From the NCBI GenBank assembly GCA_037126765.1, contig JBBCBC010000043.1, positions 1,116,001 to 1,180,000 of the forward strand: a stretch of DNA of 64,000 nucleotides. Direction: 5' to 3'. The notes beneath the pieces are model-generated. The model worked only from the letters and a program-made list of their open reading frames with translations. It did no database searches and had not been told where the DNA came from. The stretch is from Stenogyne calaminthoides (taxonomy: Eukaryota > Streptophyta > Magnoliopsida > Lamiales > Lamiaceae). This document shows positions 51,251 to 62,955 of the stretch, piece by piece (position 1 is the first letter of the stretch; each line of letters begins with the position of its first letter). The position numbers and the translations under genes are program-made.

Positions 51251-51552
51251 GCCTCAAGTCGATCCTGCTACAATTTATTTACAAAAAATAAATAAACCTA
51301 GATCTGCATTTTCCGTCTATTACATTGATCAAATCAAACAAATTCTAATCTACTGTGGATTTTCTCATTTAGGCAAAAAAACGAATTCGAACGAATCAAT
51401 TAAAAACCACAATTTATATGCATTTATAAATAAACACATTAAATTCCATGACAATAGGATACCCGCAAAAAAGATCTAGCAATTCTACTATTCAATTTCA
51501 AATTTAATGAAAACGAACTAAATTACAATTTAAAATTCGTAGTCCAAACCGC

Positions 51553-51564
51553 GGCTCGATACCA
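51553..51564 (-). promoter_or_regulatory. Primer binding site (tRNA-iMet type)
   Basis: The minus strand reads TGGTATCGAGCC three bases inside the 5' LTR, matching the plant copia primer site TGGTATCAGAGCC apart from one missing base. Confidence 0.85.
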
Positions 51565-51567
51565 AAT

Positions 51568-53523
51568 TGTTGGGGAATTAATTGCACGGGTCTATTCAGA
51601 TGAATATTTAAATACAAATTTAATTCTAACAATTATTACTAGCATGAATTAATCCTATATTAATTTAAATAATAATTCAACAACAAATCATGATATAAAT
51701 AAATTCACATAAATCCTACGATGCGAATTGCTACTGGGCTTACGTGAACTAACCTCTTGGAGTGGCAATGGTCTCGTCGATAAAAAAACACACCAAAAAG
51801 CCTTCCCAAGTATTCCTTTCCTTGTCTCGTCAATCCGGGCAGCCGAAGCTCGCATAATAATTAACAAAGGGAAAATAAAAATTTGTTGCACCACCTTTGT
51901 GGATTTACTAATTTTTCCAAAGACATGGAATTGTACACACTCACAATTGACGTTTTTCAAAATACACAACTGGCCGGCGTTTCAAAATATTTGATATTTT
52001 ATCGATCTTGATATTTTTTTTCCAAAAACCAATTTTTCAGAATTCTCTTGGGGATGATACATTCATCCCCTATTTATAAATGAGGTGGTGGCGATTTTTC
52101 AACATGGAATAGCGAGGAAAAAATCTTTTCTTGATCTCCAAGAAATCTTGAATATATCTCATATATATTTTTCTCCATAATTAAAATATTCCATAAAAAA
52201 TCCCACCTTCTCTCATATATAATATTTTTGAAAAACAAGGATAAAAGATTCCAAGATTTGGATCTTCTTGAATTTATGAGATATACCGTATTACAAGAAT
52301 ACATATCTTCCATAATATCTTTTCAAGAAAAAATCAAGAAAATCTTTTATTTCCCTTGGTCTTTTTCAAATTTTTCAAAAACTTCATATAAATAACCAAG
52401 TGGGAGATTTCTTGAATTTAATGAGATAATCTTGTATTTCAAGAATACATATCTTCATTCCATAACAAAATTCAAAGAAAATCTTTTCTCCCTTTTATTT
52501 ATATTTTTCAAATTAATGAGGAAAAATTAGAAAAAAATTTTTATTTTATTTTTAAACACCTTTTTGGTTATTGAACTTTATGTTGGGCTACTTGAGGGGC
52601 CTTTAGAGAATTAAGATTGACCTTCCAATGGATCTTGAATTATCAATATTGAGCCACAATATTATTCAAGCCCATAAATATTAATTAATCCCACTACATA
52701 ATTAATATTGCACTATCCATCTTAACCCATATTACATCAATATGGCTCCGGTTATTATTTCCGTGTTTAAGATTGTTTAGCCCATTAATTAATTCAAGCC
52801 ACCCAAATAGCTTTCCATTAATTAATATCTTTTGTCCGGTTAAGAACCTGCTCAACATTATTATCCATACCGAAACTAGTTCCACTTGCAAGATTTGTAT
52901 GATAAAACTTATTAACGCCCCAAGGGGGCAAATCGAACAAAAGCGATTTCTGCATTCTTCTCCTCAGATAAATCTTAAGAATCGCATGTGACCAATAATA
53001 TTGCCCAAGATATAAAGTATTGAATCTCGTTGATTCTCTACCCGTAATAAGTCAAAGCAATAATTAATAATCACACTCGATCCTATTTAAGGGACGAAGA
53101 TTAAAAAATAACGAACCATCGAGGTCTAATTCTTCATAGTTCATTCAAGAATTTGTCCTCCTTATGAGGTCCTATTCAAAGGCACTAAACATGCACTAGT
53201 GTAATCTCTTGGTCAAGACAAGCCAATCCCGAGCCTTACACTTCAACCTTTCACGATGGATTGTTTCATTTCATCTAGGTATCGCGAATGGTGTACTTTT
53301 TGGTTACAAGGGACCTGTTAATTTAATCTTCTGGTGATCCGGTATCACTAAATTAACTACAATGTAACACGTCTTATTTATTGAACAAATTATGCAAAGA
53401 AATATATGTAACATTCGATGATATTTAAAGCATCGAATGATAAACAATTTATTTCAAGAATAAAGATGTAAATTCAAATTGATTATACAAAGTAAAAGCA
53501 TACTTTCAAGTATAATCCCAACA
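51568..53523 (-). repeat. 5' LTR of the family A copia element
   Basis: TGTTGGGGAATTAATTGC on the left to ...AATCCCAACA on the right, 1956 bp. Complete TG...CA termini. Confidence 0.92.
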
Positions 53524-53570
53524 AGCTCTCCCCTAGTTATTATTGTTAGAAGCCAAATGAGCACACCGAG

Positions 53571-55123
53571 ATGGCTCGAAAGAGAAAAGCTAGTGAAATG
53601 ACTAGATTCAAAGCCGAACGAGAAGACATAAAACCTTCCCACAGCCGAGCCAAGTAAGAAAAAAAACGCACCACCCGATCAGTGACCAAGGACCGAAAGC
53701 ACAAGCCCTTTGCCAAAATGGACTAGGAGACAAGTTGGAGAGCAAACTACTCCTCCTCCAAGCGAGCACACCCATTATTGTTACTCAAGAACCATCCTTG
53801 ATCCCAACACAACTATTCCACCATCAATTTCTCCCATCGGCGCAGTCGACACGGGCCGGGATGAGAATAACTATACCCCACCGCAGTTTCATCGATCCAG
53901 AGCCCCTTCTAGTTCTCGGTCCGGATCCTAACCACGATCTTACTTAGGATGGGATCCCATTCACGCAAATTAGCTCCGTTCAGATTTATCGCTTCAGATA
54001 TTGTGTTCACTCCGACATTTTGCTCGCCTAATACTAGAATGTTTGATAGGTTCATTGCTCGATGACTCGCCTCAACGCTGCACTTGAGGGATTATACGCT
54101 CCCCCACCGTGAGTAATATCCCCGAACCGCCTTTTGTACATGCGCAAAAGCAGACCCCATTCGTCCCCGACGACTGATCCAAGAAGCGATTAACGGCCCA
54201 TCAGCATTGTGAAAATGCGATTAGGCCTTATCCACCATGGTCGATCACTTGTGCTTTTGGAGAGTGCTTTCGCCACAACCTAGCTTTTAATTCAAGTATA
54301 TCTTTCTTTCACCGCTAGTTTCGGTGGAGAAAATGGAGAGTTTTGAACAAGGCCCTGAAGAAAATGAATTCAACTCAAGGGAGATTTGTTTCCGAGAGAA
54401 GAAGAAACACGATTAGTCAAAAGGAGGAATTACTCCAAGCCCGAAGTATTATTACGCCAAGAATGGGAGGAGCTTTGAGAATGAAAGAAAACTAAGACAA
54501 AAGTTTATTGAAATTCTCAAGCTTAAACCCATTAATGAGGTATTGGAAGGTGAGAAAGTCCCCGCTCCAACTTCTTCTTTGCCAAGAGATCAACACTCGT
54601 TTAGGGCCCGAGAACTCAAAATGCACACCACGTAGTATGTTGACTCGATATCCAACTACTCCTATATATGTGCTTTTGCAGCGCCCTCGCGTCTGACCGT
54701 GCAAACTCTTTCTTCCGAGCAGATTGCCCCTTAAAATGGCCTTTGAGAAATACATGGTCGATAATCCTCCCGATAAGCAACTTGCCGTTGCTACCGCAAG
54801 ACCTCCTGTGGACTTTTCAAAGCCATCTGGGATTGAGATTGAGGACCCTATGTCTGATGAAGAAGAGGATCAAGGTGATGCCACTGTGGGACATGCTACA
54901 GATGAACCTCATCGTATGCGGTGCAGCAAGAAAATGATCAAGTCCAGGACGAACAAGGAGAAAGAGTTCAGAGCAAGCATGGCGGTCAAGTGCAGGGCGA
55001 GTAGAATGTGATGGTCGCTGAGCCGAATGAATCAAGAGTTGCTCCTAATGCTGATGAGCAAGCGAGACAAGAAATGCTCGACCAATCTCTTCCACCAACT
55101 CCGAACAATGAATTCTTTCCTTA
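53571..55123 (+). pseudogene. Unrecognised plus-strand reading
   Basis: A plus-strand start at 53571 reads MARKRKASEMTRFKAE before a stop at 53655. Further plus-strand stretches follow in shifting frames: 53710-53931 (Pro/Ser-rich), 54508-54696 and 54724-55011 (acidic, SDEEEDQGD, then basic). A T-rich tail follows after about 55125. I recognise no family. The reading is antisense to, and downstream of, the gypsy pol at 56864-58560. That is the layout of the extra antisense ORF known in Tat/Retand-type gypsy elements, but this link is inference. The copia insertion ends 47 bases before the start. Confidence 0.3.
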
Positions 55124-56439
55124 AAACTTTCTCTGTAATTTTTTTGGCTTCTCTTTTGAACAACTTCTTTGTTTTTTAGTTGTACTTGCTACTTGACAAT
55201 TTCTTATGTGTTGGACCGTGAATGGGTGGTTTTGCCATTTTATGGACGATGTTTGCTTTTGTTTCGTAGTTCATGCCCTTTTCGCTTCGATGTTCGAACA
55301 TGATAAATGCCTATGCTCTTTCCTGACTTCTCTGGTTTTTTTATTGTCTTATTTTGCTGTAATCAGATTGGTTAACTTATATGTAACCCCCTTATTCTTT
55401 CGTGATCGTCTTATGTCTTATGTTAGCCGCAATCACTATTCTGCTCAGGTCGTCTTATTTAGTTGCGACCCCATACCCATTGCTCGCTTTGTTGTAGGCA
55501 TCTATAAGTACGATTTGTTTCGTCAGATGAACATAAGGCTCTGCTCGTTCGTCTTTGTTCGGGTCGTCCGACTTAGGTGCGACCATTTGTAGGCTGAACT
55601 AGAAAGACTTAACAAATAAAATGCTTTACAACACGCCATATACTATTATAACTTTTTACATTTAGAGAAGACTATCTCAATTACATACGGGTTATAAATT
55701 TCGGACTATCACAATCACAAATCATTAGTAATTGTTTTGTTCGATTCAAAACCTTGGTTTTGAGTCAGGGCTAATACGAAATACCGACATCTCGTCCCGA
55801 AGCTCGATGTTGACAAGTTTGAGGCTGGCACCTTTTCTTTTCCCCCTTCTTCAAATAACACGCTTTCAGCAAAGAAGAAGATCAGGGCTTTGCCCCTCCC
55901 AGGCAAGATTATTATCTTGTTGTCGCCATCGAGGCATACGGCGAAAGTCATCCGCCGCCTATACCGCGCGGCATATGCCTCGCCGCAATTCTATCCCCTT
56001 CCGCGACCCGACATTATTCGGGACATACACGGATGCCCTCGAGCATCGGCGTCTGGGCCACCTCGGCGCTTTGTCTCGACATCCCACCCCCACGGAGGAG
56101 ACTTTTTGGGATGCCAAGGGACTAATGATTTACTAATCGCATAAGCAAAGAAAGAATGTGATGCTGCAACCATAACTCTATCGAATTATTCGTGTTTTCA
56201 TCGCGAGCACCTGCGCGCTTTGTGGATTACGCTTATCACTCGAAAAAGATACTTCTCTCGATTCGGATTGATTTTCCAAATCGAGACCAAAAGTACTGGC
56301 CATACCGAGATGTGAGGTTTCGGCAATTGCAAGAGCAAACGCCAAAGATCCGGATCGAGTCGGCGGGGGGAACCATCGACTTCGATGTTATGAATTACGC
56401 CCGAGGCATAACAAACCCAAATTAACTTCATCAAAAAGT
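55124..56439. other. Unassigned, mixed composition
   Basis: Overlapping open frames on both strands (for example 55206-55592 and 55732-56136, plus) reflect locally higher G+C and are not protein-like. This may be the U3/R-U5 or spacer of the neighbouring gypsy element. Confidence 0.35.
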
Positions 56440-56860
56440 TTTTTCCCACAGCATATCATAGAAAACCTCTCTTCTTTCTATATATATATATTTTTTATAC
56501 ATCTCCTCTGGTTATCGACATGCATATTTATACAAACATACCTAGCAAGTGCTGGCATAGCTAGTTGGTGCTGGCCCCATCAACTTAGGACCTCAAGTTG
56601 ACACCTGTTCCGGCTATTGCCACTTCTGATTAAGAAAATGACACGTGCCCCACTTGGTTGCCACTCATTCTTACCATGAACTAACACGTAATCTCTAGCC
56701 ATGATAAAAATGAAAAACATTCTTTCGTAAGATTCAGATCTCCGATCCCATTGGCCTCTTGTCCGCTTTTTCCGTCGTTTGTGCTCATCTCAAACGAGCA
56801 TACACGATTGGCCGCTCGGCTTGTCTTTAATCGCAGACGAACACAAGCTCACCTTCTAGC
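56440..56860 (-). promoter_or_regulatory. LTR-like promoter region of the gypsy remnant
   Basis: On the minus strand, directly after the end of pol, comes a promoter-like segment with TATAAATATGCATG (about 56522-56536) followed by a purine-rich leader. This could be the 3' LTR U3/R of the gypsy element. No TG...CA boundary or second copy was found. Confidence 0.35.
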
Positions 56861-56863
56861 CTC

Positions 56864-58560
56864 TTACTGATAATATTTTTTCAAATTTGACGCGTTCCAT
56901 GAATAGGACAATGGGACTCCATTCAAATCTTCCAAATCATATGCCCCATTCGATAAATGCTCCGACACCCGGAATGGTCCTTCCCATGCTCGGTCGAACA
57001 CACCACCTGATACCCCTGTCGCTCGCCTTAAAATGAGCTCGCCAATTTTAAACCTGCGAGTACGAACCCTGGAATTATAAAATTTCTCCGACCTTTGCTT
57101 GTATGTAGCATTCTTGAAATCGGCCTCTAATCGCTTTTTCCTCCAATAGATCCGCATTTAAAGCAAGTGCCTTATCGTTGGTGTGTTTCGGGCCAAGCAC
57201 ATAGTCCCAGAGTTCGAATTTCCACTCGTGGCCGATAAATAACCCTCTGTCTTTGAATGCCATGGCAAAGGGTTTATGCCGCTGATGTTCTCAAGGTAAG
57301 ACGATATGCCCACAAGATTTCCGGCAACTCTTCACCCCATCCTCCCCTCGAATTATCAAGTTTAGCCTTAAGGGTATGCTTGATGCTTTTATTAATGTAC
57401 TTTCCGACCGTCTGCTTTGACGGGGGATAATATGGAGTAGAATAATGTTTTTTATTCCCCAAAGAGCACAATTTCGTTAAACTCACTTCCATCGAATCAA
57501 GGTTTCCGTTATCCGTCACTAATGACTGAGGAAGCCCAAACCGACAAATGATATTTTTCCAAATAAAATTCCATATTTTTTGCTCGGTGGCCTTTACGAT
57601 GGCTTCAGCTTCTGCCCATTTAGTGTAATATTCAACAGCGACCACAACGAACTTCACCCCCGACGTGCATGTAGGAAATGGGCCAATCAAATTGATCCCC
57701 CACTTAGCAAATGACCACGGGTCAGATATGGACACTAGTTCTTCAGGGGTTATGAATAAGTTGGGGCATATATCCGACATTTATGACATGAGCTTGCATG
57801 TCGAGTGAATCCTTTTTAGTGTGGGCCAATAATACCCTTGTCTAATGATTTTATACGCCAAAACCTATCCTCCAGTATGATTCCCGCATACTCCCGCATG
57901 AATTTGTTCCAAAATTACATGACCTTCTCCGGGAGTAAGACATTTTAATAACGGAAGAGAAAAACTTCGTTTATACAAACATCCACTCAAAATAGTATAC
58001 CGAGCAACTTGTAATCTAAGACGAGTAGCTTGCGCTTTGCTTTCAGGGAGAACACCATCCCGAAGATAGTTTAAAATTGGGGTCATCCAAGTTTCTTGTT
58101 CTTCTGATGTATGGGCGACCACAGCTCTTGGAATTGATGGCGAACAGGTTGTGACGATCACAACGTCCGTCATGCTCGTCACTCCTTCTACTATTGTCAA
58201 TCGAGCCAAAGCATCAACAAATGAGTTGTCCAATCGAGGTAACTGCTTCTATATAGACTTGTTGAACCGCCAAGAAGTTCCTTCGCTAGTTCCGGTATTG
58301 ATCATCTGCTTTCGCCTAAGCTTCAGACTACCAGATTCTTGGTATACAATTATCCGGGAATCGAGATATCATCAATTTTGATTCCATTGTCATAGCCATT
58401 TGTAACCCAAATTGATCAAAGCTTTCAGATTCTGCTCCATTGTTGGATCGGAAATCAAAACGAATGGCTATCGTAAAAATTTGTTTCGTTATTGATGAGA
58501 ACCACGTCTGCTCCTGCTCTCAAACTTGTGGACCATCTACGTACATATGCCATGGTTGAT
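56864..58560 (-). pseudogene. Ty3/gypsy RNase H-integrase remnant
   Basis: Minus-strand order from 58560 down: an RNase H start PWHMYVDGP, decayed core (AIRFDFRSNN), NSFVDALARLTI (58233 on), an integrase zinc region ending ILEQIHAGVCGNHTGG (to 57865), integrase core DPWSFAKWGINLIGPFP, EYYTKWAEAEAI, FGLPQSLVTDNG and ELPEILWAYRLTLR (57780-57274), then a C-terminal domain RFKIGELILRRATG, WEGPFRVSEHL and SWNASNLKKYY (57157-56864, stop at 56864-56866). The K/H-GAY and W-N-A-x-L-KKYY end is typical of Tat-type gypsy elements. RT, protease and gag are absent: the remnant ends abruptly at the junction with the copia copy. Open stretches are long (168 and 122 codons), so it is less decayed than its neighbours. 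Confidence 0.88.
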
Positions 58561-59049
58561 TGATACCTTTCTCATTCAAAGCAAAGTAATAATTCTGTAT
58601 TTAATCATGGTTATTACTTCGGTATAAAATTGATATGCATATACTTCCCCGAAGTCCCTGTCAATTTTATATTGGTCAAGTGTGAGCCAACTATTAATCT
58701 GGATATTAAAGGTTTGAAATCGCTTTTGTTTGTAATCTGCTTGAATGTGTTTAAATAATGACCCACCCCACGTTTATTTAAACTGCTTTTGAGATGTTAG
58801 GCCGATGCGTGTTCATATTTTTTTTGAGATTTTAATATGATACATGTGATCGAACCTTGTGATATGTTTGTACTTATACAAATTGTTATTTATTTCAGTT
58901 CAGCATGTTGCAACCTTTTAATCTATTGTTCAATATACTTAAAGACAATTTACTTACTGGTGAAAACTTCATTGATTGAATCAGAACTTACTATTGTCCT
59001 CATTGCACAAAGCCATAATTGGGTTCTCACTACACCTAAACCGGAAAAA

Positions 59050-62000
59050 GCCAACCGATGAGTCAACTAAAGCGGTTAAGAAAGAGTATGCTGACTGAGC
59101 GGTTCAACGAAATGGCAAATTATACCATCTTGGCTTCAATGTCAGATGTGTTGCAACACCAACACCAAATCGTTGAGACCGCTGCAGACATCATGACTAG
59201 TCCTAAAGCGATGTTTTAACATCGAACTGCGGTGGCTCTTCGGGATCACCATGAGGGACTTGCTCTCTATGAAAATGGTGGAGGGAACGCCAGAAAGGGA
59301 AACACGTTCTCCGGATGATGGCTCACCTTAACAAGCTTGAGGTTCTTGGCGCCAATATTTATATTGAGACCCAAATCGACTTCGTGGCTCCATTCTCCGC
59401 CAAAAAGTTTTGAATAGTTCAGTTTAACTACCAAATGAACAATTAGAAGTTCTCGATGCCTGACTGCTGGTAAGTTTTAGTCTCGCAGAGGCTGATATTG
59501 GGGGCAAAAGAGCTAAGCCTTTGGTGACAATGGACCTTCTTCTTCTTCTAGGCCAAAGGGTGGTAAGAAAAAAAGAAGACAAAAAGCCACAAGCAAGTGA
59601 ACTCAAGTGTCGCCAATGGCAAAGAAAAGGTGAAGGGAGGTGGAGGAAACGAGTAAATCAAATAAGGTTAAGTGCTTCAACCTATGTGAAAAAGGACATT
59701 GGAGGTCGGCTGCTCCAAACCCAAAAGGAATGAAAAGAAAGGTAATTCTCACGCACTAGTTGTTGAAACTTGTTTAGCGTATGCCTCCCATTTATGGGTG
59801 ATGGATACGGATCCACCGATCATGTTTGTTTCACTTTACAAGGGTTCAAGCCGACCCGACAACTTAGTGGGAGTGAGATCCTCATCACACCGGGCATGCT
59901 ATCTTCTGAGTGGCGCAATGAAGCAATGGGAGAAGTGCACCTATCTTTTGAAGACAGAGTTTTAATTTTAAGAGATGTTCTTTACGCTCCTAGTTTTAGA
60001 AAGAATTTAATTTCGGTTTCTAAACTTCATCTTCATGGATATTCGCTTTACTTTTTGATAAAGTTGTTACCATTTCGCTTTATGATAAATTTATCTGGTC
60101 ATGGAACGTTGTTGAATAATCTATACAATTAACTATGCACACCACTCACTTAAATGCATCCTATAACACATCAACTTTTTCCGATGAAAGAAAATCGCTC
60201 ATCGACGTGAAACAGACACTTCTATGGCATCTTGGATTGGGACATATTAATCCAAAAAAGATTCAAAGGTTGGTAGAAGATGGTTCATTGGAGTCTCCCG
60301 GTTGAACCAATCCCAACTCAACGAATGTCTTGAGGGTAAAATGACCAAGAGGCATTCGAGCCAAGGAGAATAGAGCCAAAGAAGTGTTAGAAATTGTTCA
60401 CATGGTATTTATGTGGTCCAATGTCAATCAAATCAAGAGGAGGTTATGAGTACTTTGTCACCTTTATTGATGATTACTCAAGGTACGCGACTACATTTTC
60501 CTTATGAAGCATAAATCGAGACCTTTGACAAATTCAAAGAATTTAAGGCTCAAGTAGAAATCATAGGAAAAACGATCAAGTCTCTACGATCCGATCATGG
60601 AGGCGAGTACCTCGGCGATGAGTTTTTGAACTACTTGTCGATGAAGGGATTGTATCCCAACTAACTTTGTATCTTTAACCCCTCAACAAAAACGGGGTTG
60701 CAGAGCTAAGAAAACAAAACTCTTTTTAGAAATGGTTAGATCAATGATGAGTTATGCGGATCTACCCAAGTCGTTTCGGTCATGCCTTGGAAACAACGGC
60801 TTATATTCGAACTTGGTGCCATCCAAATCGATTCCCAAAACTCCCAAAGAATTGTGGACCCAAGCAAAGCCCCGTTTGAGACACATGAGAATTTGGGGGT
60901 GTCCACCACCCTACGTGTTACACAAGGAAGCCGTAAAATCGATCCTCGATCGTAATTAAGGTTGTTTAAAAATACCCCAGGAACAAAAAAAAAGGGTGTA
61001 TGTTCTATGGTCTCAAGATCAAAAGGTGGTAATAAGCACCCACTTTAGGTTTTTGGAAGAAGACTATATGAACAAAAGAAAACCCGTATGAGATTACATC
61101 TTTAAATGAGCTTAGAGGGCTAACCTTAGTGGGTAACTGCATAAGATGACATACCAAAAGACACACTTACACAACCGAACCCTCGACGTAGTGGGGGGTT
61201 GTGAGACAACCCGAGAGATTCATGGGGATAGGAGAGTCCTTCGACTTAGTCCCCGTCAAGATGAATCGGAACACATGGACTTACGACGAGGCAATCCAAG
61301 ACAAGGATGCGCTTGGCAAACATCAATGGAAGCCCTAAATGGGTTCTATGGATCATAACAGAGTGTGGGGAACTAGTCGAACCACTCAATGGGGTCAAAC
61401 CCATTGGCTGCAAGTGGGTATACAAGAGGAAGAGAGGACCGGATGGGAAGGTGAAACCTTCAAGGCAAGGCTTGTGGCGAAAGGTTATACTTTTCGTAAA
61501 GAAGGGATCGACTATGAGGAAACTTTTTTTCACCAGAAAAATGCTCAAGTCCATTCAATTCTCTTTTGTCGATTGTTGCATCTCGACTTTTTGAAATCTG
61601 CAAATGGATGTCAAGACGGCTTTTCCTTAACTAAGTCTTGAAGAAGAAATCTATATCTGACAACCCCAAGGCTTCATTGAAAAAGGCCAAGAACACCTAG
61701 TTTGTAAGCTCAAGAAGTCCATTTACGGACTCAAACAAGCATCCGAGCTTGGAACCAATGTTTTGATCAAGTAATAAAGTCTTATGGGTTTGATCAAAAT
61801 GAATCTAAAGTTGTGGTACAAGAAGCGGTTTGAACCGCATTACAGATTCTTAGTACTATACGTAGACGATATTCTCGCTCATCGGAGACGATGTAAAAGG
61901 TATTGGGGACGAAGGGCATGGTTTTTCAAAAACAGCTTTGATATGAAGGACTTAGGGGAAGCCGCACGCCCTGGGATCAAGATCACCGAGATCGCAAGAA

Positions 62001-62860
62001 AATGATGATAGTTTATCGCAAGCTTCATATATGCATAATCGCTTCGTGCGATTCAAAGATGCAGATTCCAAGAAAGGCTTCATACCTTTCGTGCATGGAA
62101 TCCATCTATCCAAGGAAATGTGCCCTAAGACACAAAAAGGAGATAGATGACAGAAAGACATTCCTTATGCTTCTACCGGAAGTTTATGTATGCAATGTTG
62201 TGCACGAGACCGGATATCTTCTTTGTCGCTGGCATGGTGGCGAGATATCAAAGTAATCCGGAAAAGAGCATTGAATTTACGCTTAAAAAACATTCCAAGT
62301 ATCCGAAAAGAACTCGGATGAATGTTGGTTTATCACCGAGACAATCTAATCCCCATCTGTTACAATTCACTCGGATTTCCAATCGACTTTTTGATTCCAA
62401 AAAATCTACCTCCCAGAGTGTTTTTGCATGGGGAGGAGCAATGACATGGAGAAGCGTTAAGCGAAAATGCATCGCCGATTCTACCATGGAAGCCGAATAC
62501 GTAGCTGCCAGGTGAGGCAAAATAAAAGAAGCGGTTTGCCTAAGAACTTTCTAGTGGACTTGGATGTAGTTCGAATTTGCCCAAAGACAATCACTATTTA
62601 CGATTGATAATGCCGAGCGAATTGTAAATTCAAGGGAACCAAGAGCTCACAAGGCCAAAGAACACATTGAAAATAAATACCATCTTATACGAAATCGTTA
62701 AGAGGATAGATATAGAGGTGGCAAAGATCGCGTCGAAGACAACCCAGCGCATCCATTCACAAAGGGTCTGCCTTTTCGTAATACATTCGAGAGACATGTG
62801 GAAGGAATGGGTGTCAAGACCGGTTGCACGCTAACTGCTGAGCATAAGCCGAGATATTAT
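59050..62860 (+). pseudogene. Copia gag-pol of family A, broken
   Basis: gag: LASMSDVLQHQHQIVETAAD and MTSPKAMF (59120-59215), HLNKLEVLGANI (about 59325). A zinc knuckle C-F-N-L-C-X4-H lacks its last Cys and has one residue inserted (about 59672-59710). Protease region around 59800 with a frameshift inside the DTG motif; KNLISVSKLHLHGYS near 60010. Pre-integrase LLWHLGLGHINPKKIQ (60215 on). Integrase pieces end with MVRSMMSYADLPKSF (60732 on). RT: PLNGVKPIGCKWVYKRKRG (about 61382 on), intact LYVDDIL at 61856-61876. RNase H: DSTMEAEYVAA near 62490. Many single-base frameshifts. Inactive as shown. Confidence 0.88.
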
Positions 62861-62944
62861 TAAAATCGTGTAGGTGACATTAGATGTCACGACAGAACTA
62901 CACGAGATGTGTTGTAGTATACTTAAAAAGCGCACTTTGAGTAT

Positions 62945-62955
62945 AAATGGGAGAT
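62945..62955 (+). promoter_or_regulatory. Polypurine tract
   Basis: AAATGGGAGAT sits directly before the LTR start TGTTGGGG. Confidence 0.85.

Larger units (their letters stand above)
44181..53523 (-). mobile_element. Full-length Ty1/copia element, family A, decayed
   Basis: The element has two LTRs, a tRNA-iMet primer site, a polypurine tract and a copia-ordered interior (gag knuckle, protease, integrase, RT, RNase H), all on the minus strand. Flanks are AACTC (44176-44180) and AGCTC (53524-53528), a 5-bp duplication with one mismatch, assuming the first T of the left LTR is lost. Integrase before RT defines copia rather than gypsy. Total 9343 bp. The LTRs differ at many sites and the coding region is broken, so this is not a recent insertion. 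Confidence 0.9.

Noticed and set aside
55206..55592. 128-codon plus-strand frame rich in Cys and Phe
   Set aside because: No motif, odd composition and competing frames on both strands. It looks like chance openness.
55732..56144. 134- and 84-codon plus-strand frames
   Set aside because: They overlap each other and minus-strand frames in a G+C-richer patch, with no family likeness.
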